Numbered from the stretch's first letter, positions 42,897-52,965 are shown. The stretch is 64,000 bases of DNA from Methanolobus sp. WCC4 (GCF_038022665.1 NZ_CP150629.1:2028480-2092479); one strand, 5' to 3'. Numbers and translations are program-made. Notes: a model not told the origin generated them from the sequence alone.

Positions 42897-43574
42897 TCAC
42901 ACCACCGCCTTCAAAGCAGAAAGTGCCGCCGTCTTCAAAAAGCCCTTGCATTCGATGTCAATAGAACCATTGTCAAGGGACATTCCCAGATAGGCCAGTG
43001 GGTCATCACTTTTGAGTATGCCACGGATAGCGTTCTCTTTTCCTGTGACGGTTACTGTAGGGTCGATATCCTCACTGCCGGATATCTTCCTGAACTCCGT
43101 GATAAGGCCATCCTCTGTGACCACTTTGATCCTCATGTTGCTGTTGTCGTTCATATCGATATCGAGAAGGATCACATCATTCCCTGCAACCTTTTTCACA
43201 GCATCGGGAACCTCGTCGATACCGGCATTGTAGTAGCCGACGTATCTCTTCATCTGGCTGTAAAGGTCGGTCTTAACAGGTTCTGTGTAAGTTCCTGAGA
43301 CAGCCGTGTTCGAACCGGAGCCTGTTGAGCTGGTACCTGTTGAACCGGAAGGAGCACTATTACGTCTGGTATCCTCAGTCTTTTTCGTATTCTCAGCGTC
43401 CTTACTCAACATGGATGGTAATACATCATGTTCATCCAGTTCGCTCTTGATCTCATCTGCCATTTCCGCCAGTGACAGGTTAGAGAATGCAAGCAATATG
43501 AATATAGCAACTGTAATACGGGCTAATTTTTTGACATCCAACCGTTCAGTATCCACTCTCATACTGATCAGCAT
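42897..43574 (-). CDS. Secreted hypothetical protein, possible SCP2-like C-terminal domain
   Basis: A 225-residue exported protein: basic N-terminus, then the signal helix ARITVAIFILLAFSNLSLAE, a Ser/Thr/Gly-rich linker (SGSTGTSSTGSGSNTAVSGT) and a C-terminal domain of about 130 residues. Within it DPTVTVTGKENAIRGILKSD resembles the sterol-carrier-protein-2 fold, though I am not certain. The start is ATG at 43574 or at 43562. It is divergent from the histidine kinase at 43780. Confidence 0.65.
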   Translation of the reverse strand: MLISMRVDTERLDVKKLARITVAIFILLAFSNLSLAEMADEIKSELDEHDVLPSMLSKDAENTKKTEDTRRNSAPSGSTGTSSTGSGSNTAVSGTYTEPVKTDLYSQMKRYVGYYNAGIDEVPDAVKKVAGNDVILLDIDMNDNSNMRIKVVTEDGLITEFRKISGSEDIDPTVTVTGKENAIRGILKSDDPLAYLGMSLDNGSIDIECKGFLKTAALSALKAVV

Positions 43575-43779
43575 GGTATGTTCAGCATAAAAAGAAGATG
43601 TTCATGAAAGATCGATATATGTACAGATAATCTCGATTCGAATTATTGTATACAGAATGATATACAGGATTTTAATTTTACTTGCATTCTTAAATAGGAA
43701 TAGTGTATTAGTATAATATTATATTGATATAATAGTATATTTGTAAATAAATACCATGATGTAAAAGATCCAGGTACAC

Positions 43780-45498
43780 ATGCGTTCCGATCATAAGATA
43801 ATACTGACCTCCTTTGTAGTCGGAGTTCTTTTCTGGTTAATAGATTCACTTTTAGATTTCTATATATACTATGACGGAACAGGAACATTTTCTGACCTGC
43901 TTCTGTCTGATGTACCGGCACACGAGATATACATCAGGTCTTTTGTACTGATACTCTTCACGGGATTCGGTTTTGTTCTTTCCAGAATGGTCAACAAGGT
44001 CAACAAAGTAAGTGAAGGACTCGATGAGAGAGTAAAGGAACTTAACTGTCTCTACGAGGTCTCAGCAACAATAGGAAAGAACTATCCTCTCAACAAAACA
44101 CTTGAAACCATAGCTGACAGCATCTATTCCACATGGCATTATGCAGACCTGACAGGTGTACGGATAGTACTGGGTGATATCAGTGTAAATTCGGGTGATC
44201 CCATACCTACCGATATGAGAATATCCCGGAATATCTTCATAGACGGATCACAGGAAGGATTCATAGAGCTCTGTTATTCCCATGAGATCCCTGATGCAGG
44301 GGAGAAATGTCTGCTTACTAAAGAAAAGGATCTTCTGGGAACGATTGCAGAGAATATAGGTCAGTTCAGTGTACGCAAAAGATCCGAGCAGGAACAGATG
44401 GAAAGTGCAATAAAACTTCGTGAGCTTGTGAACACCATTCCTGATCTTGTTGCACTTAAAGATCCGAATGGTGCCTACATCAAATGTAATCCGAAGTGCG
44501 AACGATTCCTTGGTGCAAAAAATGCGGATATAGTTGGAAAGACCGACTATGATCTCCTTGACAAAGAACTGGCAGATTCCCTGAGAGAGAAGGAAAAGGA
44601 GGTTATCGACATTGGAGAACTCTCTATTGAGGAAAGGGAGATAGTCTTCGCAGACAATGGGGAACGACAGATAGTCGAGATTATCAGAGGTCCCATATAC
44701 GCATCTGACGACTCTCTCATGGGTCTGCTGCTCATCGGCAGGGATGTTACCAGACGTAAGGAAACCGAACTCGGCCTTTTCAGGGATAAGGAACTGGCAG
44801 AGGAGTCCAGTGAGAACAAAGGCAGGTTCCTTGCGCATATGAGCCATGAGCTCAGGTCACCTCTTAATTCAATTCTTGGTTTTTCCGATATTCTTCTTGA
44901 AAGTAGACCAGGAGATCTGAATGCAAAGCAGAGCAGTTTCGTCCAGAACATAAGGAAAAGCGGGGAACACCTGCTGGAGCTGATCAATAATATCCTTGAC
45001 AATTCTAAGATCGAGTCAGGACAGATGGAATTCGAACCTGAAAGACTTTACCCGAAAGAAGTGATCGATGAGGTAATCTTACTTATTGAACCCACTGCAC
45101 AGACGAAGTCCATCGACCTGACATCAAAAATGGACCTCGACAATGTTAAGATCAATGCCGACCGGATCAAGATGAAACAGATCATATACAACCTTCTTAG
45201 TAACGCTGTCAAGTTCACCCCTGAAAATGGAAATATCGATATTATTTCAGCCCTTGTTGACAATAACATCCAGATATCCATCTCAGATACCGGCATCGGT
45301 ATCCCATCAGACAAGCAACAGTCCATTTTTGAACCATACAAACAGGCTACATCTTCATCCAATGGCCACTACAAAGGAACCGGACTCGGACTTGCCATCG
45401 TCAAAGAGTTCGTGGAGATGCATGGCGGCGATATCACAGTTGAGAGTGAAGAAGGAAAGGGCAGCACGTTTGTTTTCACGATACCTGCGGGAATGTGA
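43780..45498 (+). CDS. Membrane-bound sensor histidine kinase (PAS)
   Basis: A 572-residue kinase. Two N-terminal transmembrane helices (SFVVGVLFWLIDSLL and FVLILFTGFGFVLSRMV) flank an extracellular loop of about 45 residues. A GAF-like region (about 95-205) and one PAS domain (LVNTIPDLVALKDPNGAYIK) follow. HisKA has the phospho-acceptor in FLAHMSHELRSPLNSILGFS near residue 352, and HATPase_c has N (LLSNAVKFTP), G1 (DTGIG) and G2 (GTGLGLAIVKEF) boxes. No receiver domain is attached; the PAS-HPt protein at 3673 is one possible partner in the genome. Confidence 0.92.
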   Translation: MRSDHKIILTSFVVGVLFWLIDSLLDFYIYYDGTGTFSDLLLSDVPAHEIYIRSFVLILFTGFGFVLSRMVNKVNKVSEGLDERVKELNCLYEVSATIGKNYPLNKTLETIADSIYSTWHYADLTGVRIVLGDISVNSGDPIPTDMRISRNIFIDGSQEGFIELCYSHEIPDAGEKCLLTKEKDLLGTIAENIGQFSVRKRSEQEQMESAIKLRELVNTIPDLVALKDPNGAYIKCNPKCERFLGAKNADIVGKTDYDLLDKELADSLREKEKEVIDIGELSIEEREIVFADNGERQIVEIIRGPIYASDDSLMGLLLIGRDVTRRKETELGLFRDKELAEESSENKGRFLAHMSHELRSPLNSILGFSDILLESRPGDLNAKQSSFVQNIRKSGEHLLELINNILDNSKIESGQMEFEPERLYPKEVIDEVILLIEPTAQTKSIDLTSKMDLDNVKINADRIKMKQIIYNLLSNAVKFTPENGNIDIISALVDNNIQISISDTGIGIPSDKQQSIFEPYKQATSSSNGHYKGTGLGLAIVKEFVEMHGGDITVESEEGKGSTFVFTIPAGM

Positions 45499-45623
45499 AC
45501 CCTATTTTACCCGGTATTGTAAAATCTATTCTTGTATTTCCCGTTACAATCCATACTATGGAACAACCTGCAACAACAACAATCATTAAATATCGAAAGG
45601 ATCAAAGGAAGAGGGTGATACAT

Positions 45624-46040
45624 ATGGATTGTCTATTCTGTAAGATAGTTGCTGGTGAGATCCCATCACATAAGGTCTATGAAGATGAATTCGTCTATGC
45701 TTTCCTCGACATATACCCCTGTTCTGAAGGACATACCATTGTTCTTCCGAAGAAGCATTTCGGCAGGTTCACCGATATGGACGGAGAGGAAGCAGCAGCA
45801 CTCTTCAGTTCAGTGAACAGGGTCGCTAAGACGGTTGAAAAGACACTGGGACTCGAAGGGATGAACATCGGTATCAACAACGGGGAGATAGCAGGGCAGA
45901 CAGTGCCACATGTGCACGTTCATATCATACCAAGACGTGCAGGGGACGGAGAAGGTAACATGCACACCATCGTTGAACTGCATCCTTCAACAGATAACCT
46001 TCCCGAACTGGCAGAAAAGATAAGCAAGTCCTTTGAATGA
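45624..46040 (+). CDS. HIT family nucleotide hydrolase/transferase
   Basis: A 138-residue HINT-like protein beginning CLFCKIVAGEIPSHKVYEDE, with the histidine triad HVHVHIIPRR near residue 98. It likely hydrolyses nucleotide phosphoramidates or dinucleotides. GGGTGAT precedes the ATG at 45624. The upstream frame extends over the kinase end and is not used. Confidence 0.93.
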   Translation: MDCLFCKIVAGEIPSHKVYEDEFVYAFLDIYPCSEGHTIVLPKKHFGRFTDMDGEEAAALFSSVNRVAKTVEKTLGLEGMNIGINNGEIAGQTVPHVHVHIIPRRAGDGEGNMHTIVELHPSTDNLPELAEKISKSFE

Positions 46041-46148
46041 AACGCAACCTTCATTCCTCAGGAAAGCCAGAATATCATATTCATTCAGATCGATCTAGAA
46101 CCATTTAAACTACAATAACTACAATATCAACTACAGGAGAAATGAATT

Positions 46149-46349
46149 ATGGCAGATGATGAACTGAAAGTACTCGATGCGCTTAAAGATGCAGCAAAAC
46201 CACTTAGACCAGGCGAGATAGCCGAACTTACAGGTCTTGAGAGTAAAGAGGTCAGCAAAATCCTCAAGAAGCTCAAGAGCACAGATGCTGTCTGTACTCC
46301 AAAAAGATGCTTCTATGCACACGTTGACTACGAGAAGTCAGAAGAATAA
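46149..46349 (+). CDS. Small winged-helix DNA-binding protein
   Basis: Sixty-six residues forming a single MarR/Rrf2-like winged helix: LKVLDALKDAAKPLRPGEIA, recognition helix ESKEVSKILKKLKS and wing KRCFYAHVDY. ACAGGAG precedes the ATG. Such minimal archaeal wHTH proteins occur next to conserved enzymes; the target is unknown. Confidence 0.85.
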   Translation: MADDELKVLDALKDAAKPLRPGEIAELTGLESKEVSKILKKLKSTDAVCTPKRCFYAHVDYEKSEE

Positions 46350-46437
46350 ACCTTCTTCATATTCTTTATTTTTCCTTTTTTGTATTCTCATTCCGGTATT
46401 ATCGTTATCTTTGCTGACCATCCGACCCGATACTTCA

Positions 46438-46830
46438 TCAGTCACTGCTCAGCACGGTCACAGTGACCTCTCTTGTCCTCGGTCCATCCAGTTCTGCAAG
46501 GAAGATGCTCTGCCATGTACCAAGTACAGGTCTTCCGTCTGCCACAGGTATCATCTCACTGCTGCCAAGTAGCACTGCTTTAAGGTGTGAATCGGCATTA
46601 TTGTCGATCCTGTCGTGTGCATATCCTGCATGAACTGGTACAAGCTTTTCCAGCAAGTCCAGTATATCAGACACAATACCTGACTCATTCTCGTTGACAA
46701 TGATCGAGGTCGTTGTGTGCTTCGTACTGATCACGCATATACCGTTACGTACCCCACTGTCAGCTACACATTCCCTGACCCTGCTCGTTATATCGATAAG
46801 TTCGATCCGTTTTCCGGTTCTTACCTGCAT
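46438..46830 (-). CDS. YjbQ family protein (UPF0047)
   Basis: A 130-residue YjbQ: VRNGICVISTKHTTTSIIVN, NADSHLKAVLLGSSEMIPVA and GTWQSIFLAELDGPRTREVT are conserved family segments, including the His and Glu that bind a metal or phosphate. Some members have thiamine-phosphate-synthase-like activity. GGTGACAGGT precedes the ATG at 46830. Confidence 0.9.
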   Translation of the reverse strand: MQVRTGKRIELIDITSRVRECVADSGVRNGICVISTKHTTTSIIVNENESGIVSDILDLLEKLVPVHAGYAHDRIDNNADSHLKAVLLGSSEMIPVADGRPVLGTWQSIFLAELDGPRTREVTVTVLSSD

Positions 46831-47014
46831 ACCTGTCACCAGTAAGTGATAACATTTTCAGACTTTTAATCATACCGGGTCTTATAGATTCAGTTCAAGA
46901 AACATGTGACATCGAAAGGACGTGTACACAATATACCAATGCTGTTTTTCATAAAAATAGAATATGAAACGATATCAGATCAAATGAACATAAAAAAAAG
47001 AACTTCATAAATAG

Positions 47015-47040
47015 AAAAAAGTCCCGGACATAAATCCGGG
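47015..47040 (-). terminator. Hairpin terminator after the subtilase
   Basis: CCCGGA (47023-47028) and TCCGGG (47035-47040) form a stem with a 6-nt loop; on the minus strand it is followed by six T (complement of 47015-47020). It lies 27 bp past the stop at 47067. Confidence 0.75.
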
Positions 47041-47066
47041 GTTATTTAAAAACTTGCTGAACGACC

Positions 47067-48695
47067 TTATTTCTGTAAATAGCTGGACAGAGCAGCTGTG
47101 CTGCTAAAATAGTCACTTACAGGGATGGTGCAGGTGTTGTCATCGGAGTTGTACTCATAACCAGCAAGTGTAACACCGTTCGCTGAGAAGATGAAATCAC
47201 CTGTAGGATTCTTCAACTGGCTGGACTGGAATGTAGCAACACCGGTTGCATCTGTTACGGCAGATACAGTTTCTGATACAAGACCACTCCAGTCACCGGA
47301 AACGGTTGCACCGGGAACAGGGTTGCCGTCAGCATCGACTACAGTAGCCTTAGCAGTTGCATATGCGAAGACATGTTTGTTTGCCTTTACAGTAGAGGTG
47401 GGGTCTATAGTAAGCACACTGAAGTGCATGCTACTTACAGGATCCGTGACCGGAGTCTCTGTAGCAGGTTCTTCTGTAGCAGGAACCTCAGTAGCAGGCT
47501 CTTCTGTAGCAGGTTCCTCTGTTGCAGGTGCCTGGTCGAGATTTGATACTGCTGCAAGAGCATTCACAAGACCGTAGCCATAATAGTCATCCTTGCCTGC
47601 GGTACCAAAATCAGTAGCAGTGCTCTGGAGTCTTGCACGTACCTCTGCAGGGTCCCATGTTCCATCGTTGTCAAGGTCAAGATTGGTTCCTGAAACATCA
47701 GTGTTGAGCAGAAGGGCTACTACACCGGTCACATGAGGGGCGGCCATACTGGTACCACTATAAGAGCCATATGAAGATCCAGGCAATGTGGAATAGATAT
47801 ATCGTCCAGGGGCAGCCAATTCAATTTGAGGACCGTATGATGAAAAATATGCTATGGAATTACTTGATTCAATAGCTGCAACTGCAATCACAGAATCGTA
47901 ATCTGCAGGAGAGAGAACTGAAGGATCATCTTCATCACCTGTGTTGCCAGCTGATGCAATGACCACAGTGCCACTGTTATAGGCGTTATCACATGCCGCT
48001 TTAAGAGTGCTGGAATATGAGCCGCCTAAACTCATAGAAATTACGTCAACATCATTGTTCACAGCCCAGTTGATAGATGCAATAACATCACTCCATGAAC
48101 AATATCCTGCTGAGTTAGCTGCCTTGAGGGCATAGAAACCTACATCAGGAGAAACACCAATCACACCAATATCGTTGTCAATTCCAAGAACTGTACCGGC
48201 AACATGAGTACCATGGCCATTATCGTCCATTGGACTACTATCATCGTTAACATAGTCATACCCACCAAGGTAATTTGCTGCAAGGTCTGGGTGATTGTAG
48301 TCTACACCGGTATCGATAATAGCCACTTTAATTCCATTACCAGTAAACCCTAGAGCATGTACCTCAGGAGCATTTACCCTTTCAATTCCCCAAGGAATAG
48401 TCTCTCCTGTTATCTGGGCAATTCCATCCGGTTCGACAAGATCGATATTCGGATTCTTAGAAAGAGCATCGATGGCCTTCAGAGGAAGTTCAGCTGCAAT
48501 AGCAGGAACAACATCATATTCGTACTTTATCTCTCCACCATTTGCCTTCACAAGCTGGGCATCGGGTTTATTCTTGAATTGGATAAGAACAGGAACTTTT
48601 TCATTATCGGACGATACAGCACTTGCCGGTGCCACCATAAAAGATAGCAGAATCGACAAGATCATTAATAACGTAATTGGTACTTTATTCATCAT
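47067..48695 (-). CDS. Secreted subtilisin-like serine protease (S8)
   Basis: A 542-residue exported protease: signal peptide (ITLLMILSILLSFMVAPASA), I9 inhibitor propeptide (about 30-95), and an S8 domain with Asp in VAIIDTGVDYNHPD, His in DNGHGTHVAGT and Ser in GTSMAAPHVTG. A linker of repeated A-T-E-E-P units precedes a C-terminal Big-1-like domain (ATVVDADGNPVPGATVSGDW). GGTGAT precedes the start codons at 48695 and 48692. No membrane anchor is visible; it is likely released or bound to the envelope. Confidence 0.95.
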   Translation of the reverse strand: MMNKVPITLLMILSILLSFMVAPASAVSSDNEKVPVLIQFKNKPDAQLVKANGGEIKYEYDVVPAIAAELPLKAIDALSKNPNIDLVEPDGIAQITGETIPWGIERVNAPEVHALGFTGNGIKVAIIDTGVDYNHPDLAANYLGGYDYVNDDSSPMDDNGHGTHVAGTVLGIDNDIGVIGVSPDVGFYALKAANSAGYCSWSDVIASINWAVNNDVDVISMSLGGSYSSTLKAACDNAYNSGTVVIASAGNTGDEDDPSVLSPADYDSVIAVAAIESSNSIAYFSSYGPQIELAAPGRYIYSTLPGSSYGSYSGTSMAAPHVTGVVALLLNTDVSGTNLDLDNDGTWDPAEVRARLQSTATDFGTAGKDDYYGYGLVNALAAVSNLDQAPATEEPATEEPATEVPATEEPATETPVTDPVSSMHFSVLTIDPTSTVKANKHVFAYATAKATVVDADGNPVPGATVSGDWSGLVSETVSAVTDATGVATFQSSQLKNPTGDFIFSANGVTLAGYEYNSDDNTCTIPVSDYFSSTAALSSYLQK

Positions 48696-48911
48696 ATCAC
48701 CGGTTTTTCACCAAATGGAGCTTTAAAACGGAATAATATATCTGCACTTTAACAATAGTAGAACAGCTTAATGGACACATATAAGAATGTTATGAAATTA
48801 TCACGGACATTTTTGTAAAAATTATACAGTTACACATTAATTACAGATGCAAAAATTATAAGCAGCAAATTATGAGCAAAATAATAATCAAATGAATATT
48901 GAAAACAATAT

Positions 48912-50174
48912 TCATTCGAAGTCGGAAAGTCCTTTCAGGTCCAGCGTTGCGAAATAGTCTTCCACTGTTTCTGCTCTTCTGATCTGCACAAAACTTCCGT
49001 CAGGTCTCAGAAGTATCTCTGCTGACCTCAACTTGCCGTTATAGTTGAAACCCATGGCATGTCCATGAGCTCCTGCATCATGGATAACAAGTACATCACC
49101 ACTCATGACCTCCGGAAGAAGTCTGTCAATGGCAAACTTATCGTTGTTCTCACATAGGGAACCTGTGACATCATAGAGCTGTGTGGCTTCCTCGTTCTCC
49201 TTTCCGAGAACAGTTATGTGATGGTAGGCTCCATAGAGCGCAGGACGCATGAGATTGGCCATACATGCATCTGTACCGACATAGTCCTTGTAGATGTGCT
49301 TCATATGACGTACACTGGTAACGAGATAACCGTAAGGTCCTGTTATGACCCTTCCGCATTCCAGGAATATCTTCAATGGATGCAGGTCATTTGCCCTGAT
49401 GATCTCATCATATGCCTTGCTGACACCCTTAGCGATCACATCATAAGGAACCTTATCCTGCTCGGGTCTATATGGTATACCTATTCCACCGCCAAGGTTC
49501 ACGAACTCGAACTTAATGTCCAGTTCCTCTGAGATCTCAGCTATAAGTTCGAACAGTATCTTTGCTGTCTCAATGAAGTATTCAGGGTCAAGTTCATTTG
49601 AAGCAACCATCGTGTGCATACCGAACCTCTTGACGCCCTTTTCCTTCATTACGCGGTAGCCTTCGAAAAGCTGCTCCCTTGTGAAGCCGTACTTTGCCTC
49701 TTCAGGATTGCCTATGATGGCATTCCCTTCCTTGAGAGGACCGGGATTGTAACGGCAGCATATTATCTCAGGCAGACCGGCTGTCTCTTCAAGATATTCT
49801 ATATGGCTGATGTCATCCAGATTGACGATGGCACCCAGCTCCTTAGCCTTGATGAACTCCTCTGCAGGAGTGTCATTGGAACTGAACATTATATTCTCAC
49901 CAACGATCCCTGTACTTTCTGCGAGAAGGAGTTCTGGAAGGGAACTGCAATCAGCACCAAAACCCTCTGCCTTGAGTAACTTCATGATGTACGGATTTGG
50001 CAGTGCCTTTACCGCAAAATATTCCTTGAAACCGTTTACAACACTGAAAGCTTCCTTGAGCTTCCTTGCATTCTCGATGATCGCCTTCTCATCATATACA
50101 TGGAAGGGTGTTGGATACTTTTCAATCATCTCTGTTATCTTTTCCTGTGTGAATGGAAGTGTCTTTGCTACCAT
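48912..50174 (-). CDS. lysA: Diaminopimelate decarboxylase
   Basis: Converts meso-diaminopimelate to lysine with PLP. A 420-residue fold-III decarboxylase: PLP lysine in EYFAVKALPNP near residue 54, SSNDTPAEEF, FVNLGGGIGIPYRPEQ and, in the C-terminal barrel, VTGSLCENNDKFA with the catalytic Cys. GGGAGATC precedes the ATG. It stands alone. The sequence lies nearer the archaeal/deep LysA-like group than E. coli LysA; a related decarboxylase substrate is a minor alternative. Confidence 0.9.
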   Translation of the reverse strand: MVAKTLPFTQEKITEMIEKYPTPFHVYDEKAIIENARKLKEAFSVVNGFKEYFAVKALPNPYIMKLLKAEGFGADCSSLPELLLAESTGIVGENIMFSSNDTPAEEFIKAKELGAIVNLDDISHIEYLEETAGLPEIICCRYNPGPLKEGNAIIGNPEEAKYGFTREQLFEGYRVMKEKGVKRFGMHTMVASNELDPEYFIETAKILFELIAEISEELDIKFEFVNLGGGIGIPYRPEQDKVPYDVIAKGVSKAYDEIIRANDLHPLKIFLECGRVITGPYGYLVTSVRHMKHIYKDYVGTDACMANLMRPALYGAYHHITVLGKENEEATQLYDVTGSLCENNDKFAIDRLLPEVMSGDVLVIHDAGAHGHAMGFNYNGKLRSAEILLRPDGSFVQIRRAETVEDYFATLDLKGLSDFE

Positions 50175-50440
50175 TGATCTCCCTCAACGTTACTCTACAT
50201 ATCTCTGCTCCCCTTAAACTCGGTCCATCAATAAATAGTTGATTGGAGAAGTGAGACCATCATCTGCATGATATGTCTCTTGATAATGATTTTATAGTAG
50301 TTCTCACACCCATTTCTTTTTTAGAACGCAGAATATATATACATCTTGTTCGCATATAGTAGAACAATTGGGGCGTATTTCATTTTACAAATTACAGAGG
50401 ACAGTTTACGAAAGCCAGTTTTAGAAAAGAGGATATAGAA

Positions 50441-50944
50441 ATGAACGAAAAAGATCATTACTCCGGTGATGATGACTCGCACGATAAGATAACCAGCATC
50501 GATGAACTGATAGAACACATTGTGGAAATGTTCGCAAGTAACATCGGAGAAAATGGTGAAAAACCAGTGATACATGGTTTTACATTTATCAACCAGCCAG
50601 GGAAGAAGCCTTTTGTGTTTGGCTTCAAAGGCCATAACGAGCCTGAACCCATGGAATATGAGGAAGAGAGCGAGGGAGACTTCTATATCTTTAAACAGGA
50701 ACCTTTCATTGATGTCTGCGAGATCGGGGACGAAGTAATCCTCCTTGCAGACCTTGGAGTTGAGGAAGAACAGGTTGAGTACTATCCATACGCTTCACAT
50801 GTGGAGATCTCGGTCATAACACCCAATACCGGGTATTCCCGTGTAATCGACCTCCCATGTGATGTCGACCCGGAGACCATGGCCCGGAGTTACAGGAACG
50901 GAGTACTTGAACTGGTGTTTCAGCTTGCTGATGTGGAAGAGTAA
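50441..50944 (+). CDS. Hsp20/GvpH-like small heat-shock protein
   Basis: A 167-residue protein with an acidic N-terminus and a C-terminal alpha-crystallin-like domain (EPFIDVCEIGDEVILLADLG, ending YRNGVLELVFQLADVEE). It lacks the canonical C-terminal I-x-I motif. It resembles GvpH-type Hsp20 proteins of methanogens, although no gas-vesicle genes are here. AGAGGATAT precedes the ATG. The likely role is as chaperone. Confidence 0.8.
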   Translation: MNEKDHYSGDDDSHDKITSIDELIEHIVEMFASNIGENGEKPVIHGFTFINQPGKKPFVFGFKGHNEPEPMEYEEESEGDFYIFKQEPFIDVCEIGDEVILLADLGVEEEQVEYYPYASHVEISVITPNTGYSRVIDLPCDVDPETMARSYRNGVLELVFQLADVEE

Positions 50945-51171
50945 GAGAGGTATTTGATCTCCTCTTTCTTTTTTCATAATTCCCATTGACCATACCCAGC
51001 CGCAGAGGATCTTATTTCCTTTTTAATTCATTCCTTTATCTTTAGTCCTGACTCCGTATATTATCAGTTCTTTTGACAAAAAGCTCCCTCCTGAAAAAGA
51101 CGCAAAGTATGGCAAGTGTCAAATACTTGAACCCTGATTTCAAACTAAGCAAAAAATCGGGAAAGATCTAA

Positions 51172-51879
51172 ATGATAAAAGTAGTCAAAGCAGACGAAAG
51201 ACATCTTGTTGACAACGACTCACAGAACAGTTACTGGCTCTTCTCTTATTCTGATTATCTGGATATGCAGAACACACATTTCGGTGATATAAAGGTCTTC
51301 AATGATGAGACACTGAAAGCAGGAAAAGCATTCAATACCGAGTCTACCAATGATAATGAAATAGTGACCATTGTCCTTGAAGGAGAACTTACCCATGAGG
51401 ACAGCACAGGAACAAAGGATGTACTTAGAGCCGGTGATGTACAGGTCATATCAGCAGGTAGCGGTACCTCATTTTCAGGAATGAACCTCACAGGCAGCGA
51501 TGTTCGCTTATGCAGGATGTGGATCACTTCCCTTACGCAGAATATGAAACCTTTATGCAGAAAAGAGAACTTTGAACTGGATTCCCGCAAGAACGAACTG
51601 GTAGCCATTGTCGGTCAGGGATACCCGGGTGCGGTCAAGATGCGTGCCAACTCGACAATTTTCATGGCAGATCTTGAAGAAGGAAAAACCGTGGACCTGC
51701 TGGCGGATATGTCCAGATTTATCTTTATCTATGTACTTGAAGGTGAGATCACAGCCCTGGGAGAGAAACTGGCAAAGAATGACCAGGGTCGCATAACCCA
51801 GACCGATAAGCTTTCTGTCAAAGCTGATTCTGATGCACGTTTCATCCTGGTGGATGCTACAGGTGCATATATAGGATAA
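51172..51879 (+). CDS. Pirin-like bicupin lacking the usual metal ligands
   Basis: A 235-residue pirin-family protein. The fold is recognisable (SYWLFSYSDYLDMQNTHFGD, EIVTIVLEGELTHEDSTGTK, RAGDVQVISAGSGTSFSGMN). In typical pirins the H-x-H pair before the V-T-Y segment binds iron; here that position reads STNDNEIVT, so the metal site seems absent. The start is the ATG at 51172. It is followed 12 bp later by a TfoX-C-like gene, likely cotranscribed. Confidence 0.85.
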   Translation: MIKVVKADERHLVDNDSQNSYWLFSYSDYLDMQNTHFGDIKVFNDETLKAGKAFNTESTNDNEIVTIVLEGELTHEDSTGTKDVLRAGDVQVISAGSGTSFSGMNLTGSDVRLCRMWITSLTQNMKPLCRKENFELDSRKNELVAIVGQGYPGAVKMRANSTIFMADLEEGKTVDLLADMSRFIFIYVLEGEITALGEKLAKNDQGRITQTDKLSVKADSDARFILVDATGAYIG

Positions 51880-51891
51880 GGACAGGACCGG

Positions 51892-52146
51892 ATGGGAGAA
51901 CTTGCAAAGCTTCCCAATATCGGCAAAAAGGTCGAAGAACAACTATTACAGGCCGGAGTGAACACACCGGCCGAACTTATCGAACTTGGTAGCAGGAAAA
52001 CATTCGAAAGGCTGATGACAATCGATGAGAGTTCCTGTATCAACAAGCTCTATGCCCTTGAAGGTGCCATTCAGGGAATACGCTGGCACCATCTCCATGA
52101 AGAGGAAAAGAAGGCACTGAAAGAGTACTATCTCTCCCTGAAATAA
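51892..52146 (+). CDS. TfoX C-terminal domain protein
   Basis: An 84-residue stand-alone TfoX-C domain, a helix-hairpin-helix-like fold: GELAKLPNIGKKVEEQLLQA, then GVNTPAELIELGS and IRWHHLHEEEKKALKEYY. It may bind nucleic acid or proteins. GGACAGGACCGG precedes the ATG. Its 3' end overlaps the sirtuin gene by 19 bp on the opposite strand. Confidence 0.9.
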   Translation: MGELAKLPNIGKKVEEQLLQAGVNTPAELIELGSRKTFERLMTIDESSCINKLYALEGAIQGIRWHHLHEEEKKALKEYYLSLK

Positions 52147-52862
52147 GAGGACAGATACTCGAATACCTCTCCAAGCTCCTCATATTTGAGATGGGCGTAA
52201 CCGTCCAGAGGAGTAGGCATATTGTTGACAATAACAAATTTTCCTCCTGTCTTCAATGATAACATAGGAAGGGTTGCAGCTGGCTGGACAACAAGTGAAG
52301 AGCCAATGACCACGAAAAGATCAGCCTTTGAACTTGCATCCATAGCCCTGTCAAATGCATTCTGATCAAGCACCTCCCCAAAGAAGGTGATCTCAGGTTT
52401 TATCAGGCCACCACATTCACTGCAATGAGGAACTTCCTCCTCTTTTAACATGTCCACAACATCCTTATAGGTATATTGCCTGTCACATGAAAGACAGCTG
52501 TGGAAAGAGGGAGAACCGTGGACCTCGATCACATTGTCAGAGCCGGCCTTCTGGTGGAGAAGGTCGATATTCTGGGTTATCACAGCTTTAACGTATCCCT
52601 GTTTCTCAAGGAATGCAAGGGTATCATGGATAAGATTGGGTTCCTTGCTGTCAAGATCATAGATGAAGTCCCTGGCATGTGTATAGAAATAGGAAGGGTC
52701 CTTCAGGAAATAATCGAGGTCGAATATCCTGTTAGCATCATATTTTGTGTAGATGCCATTACTACCCCTGAAATCAGGAATGCCTGAGAAGGTAGATATA
52801 CCCGCACCGCTCAGGAAAACAGTATTATCGGAACTTTCAATGAGATCTGCCAGCCTCTTCAT
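52128..52862 (-). CDS. SIR2 family NAD-dependent protein deacylase
   Basis: A 244-residue sirtuin: NAD site FLSGAGISTFSGIPDFRG, TQNIDLLHQKAG, catalytic His in EVHGSPSFHSC, and four zinc-ligand Cys (SCLSC and HCSEC). Later KPEITFFGEVL and VVIGSSLVVQPAA are standard. It likely removes acyl groups from lysines, for example on chromatin protein or Acs-type enzymes. The ATG at 52862 follows ATAGGT. Both ends are complete. Confidence 0.95.
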   Translation of the reverse strand: MKRLADLIESSDNTVFLSGAGISTFSGIPDFRGSNGIYTKYDANRIFDLDYFLKDPSYFYTHARDFIYDLDSKEPNLIHDTLAFLEKQGYVKAVITQNIDLLHQKAGSDNVIEVHGSPSFHSCLSCDRQYTYKDVVDMLKEEEVPHCSECGGLIKPEITFFGEVLDQNAFDRAMDASSKADLFVVIGSSLVVQPAATLPMLSLKTGGKFVIVNNMPTPLDGYAHLKYEELGEVFEYLSSYFRER

Positions 52863-52965
52863 ACCTATATCTTACAATTCAGGGTTTATATTGCTTTGTC
52901 AGGGAAGTATGAGGAGAGGAAAAGGAAGGGGGAGGGGAGATAGGACCGACATTTTACGGCGTCCT

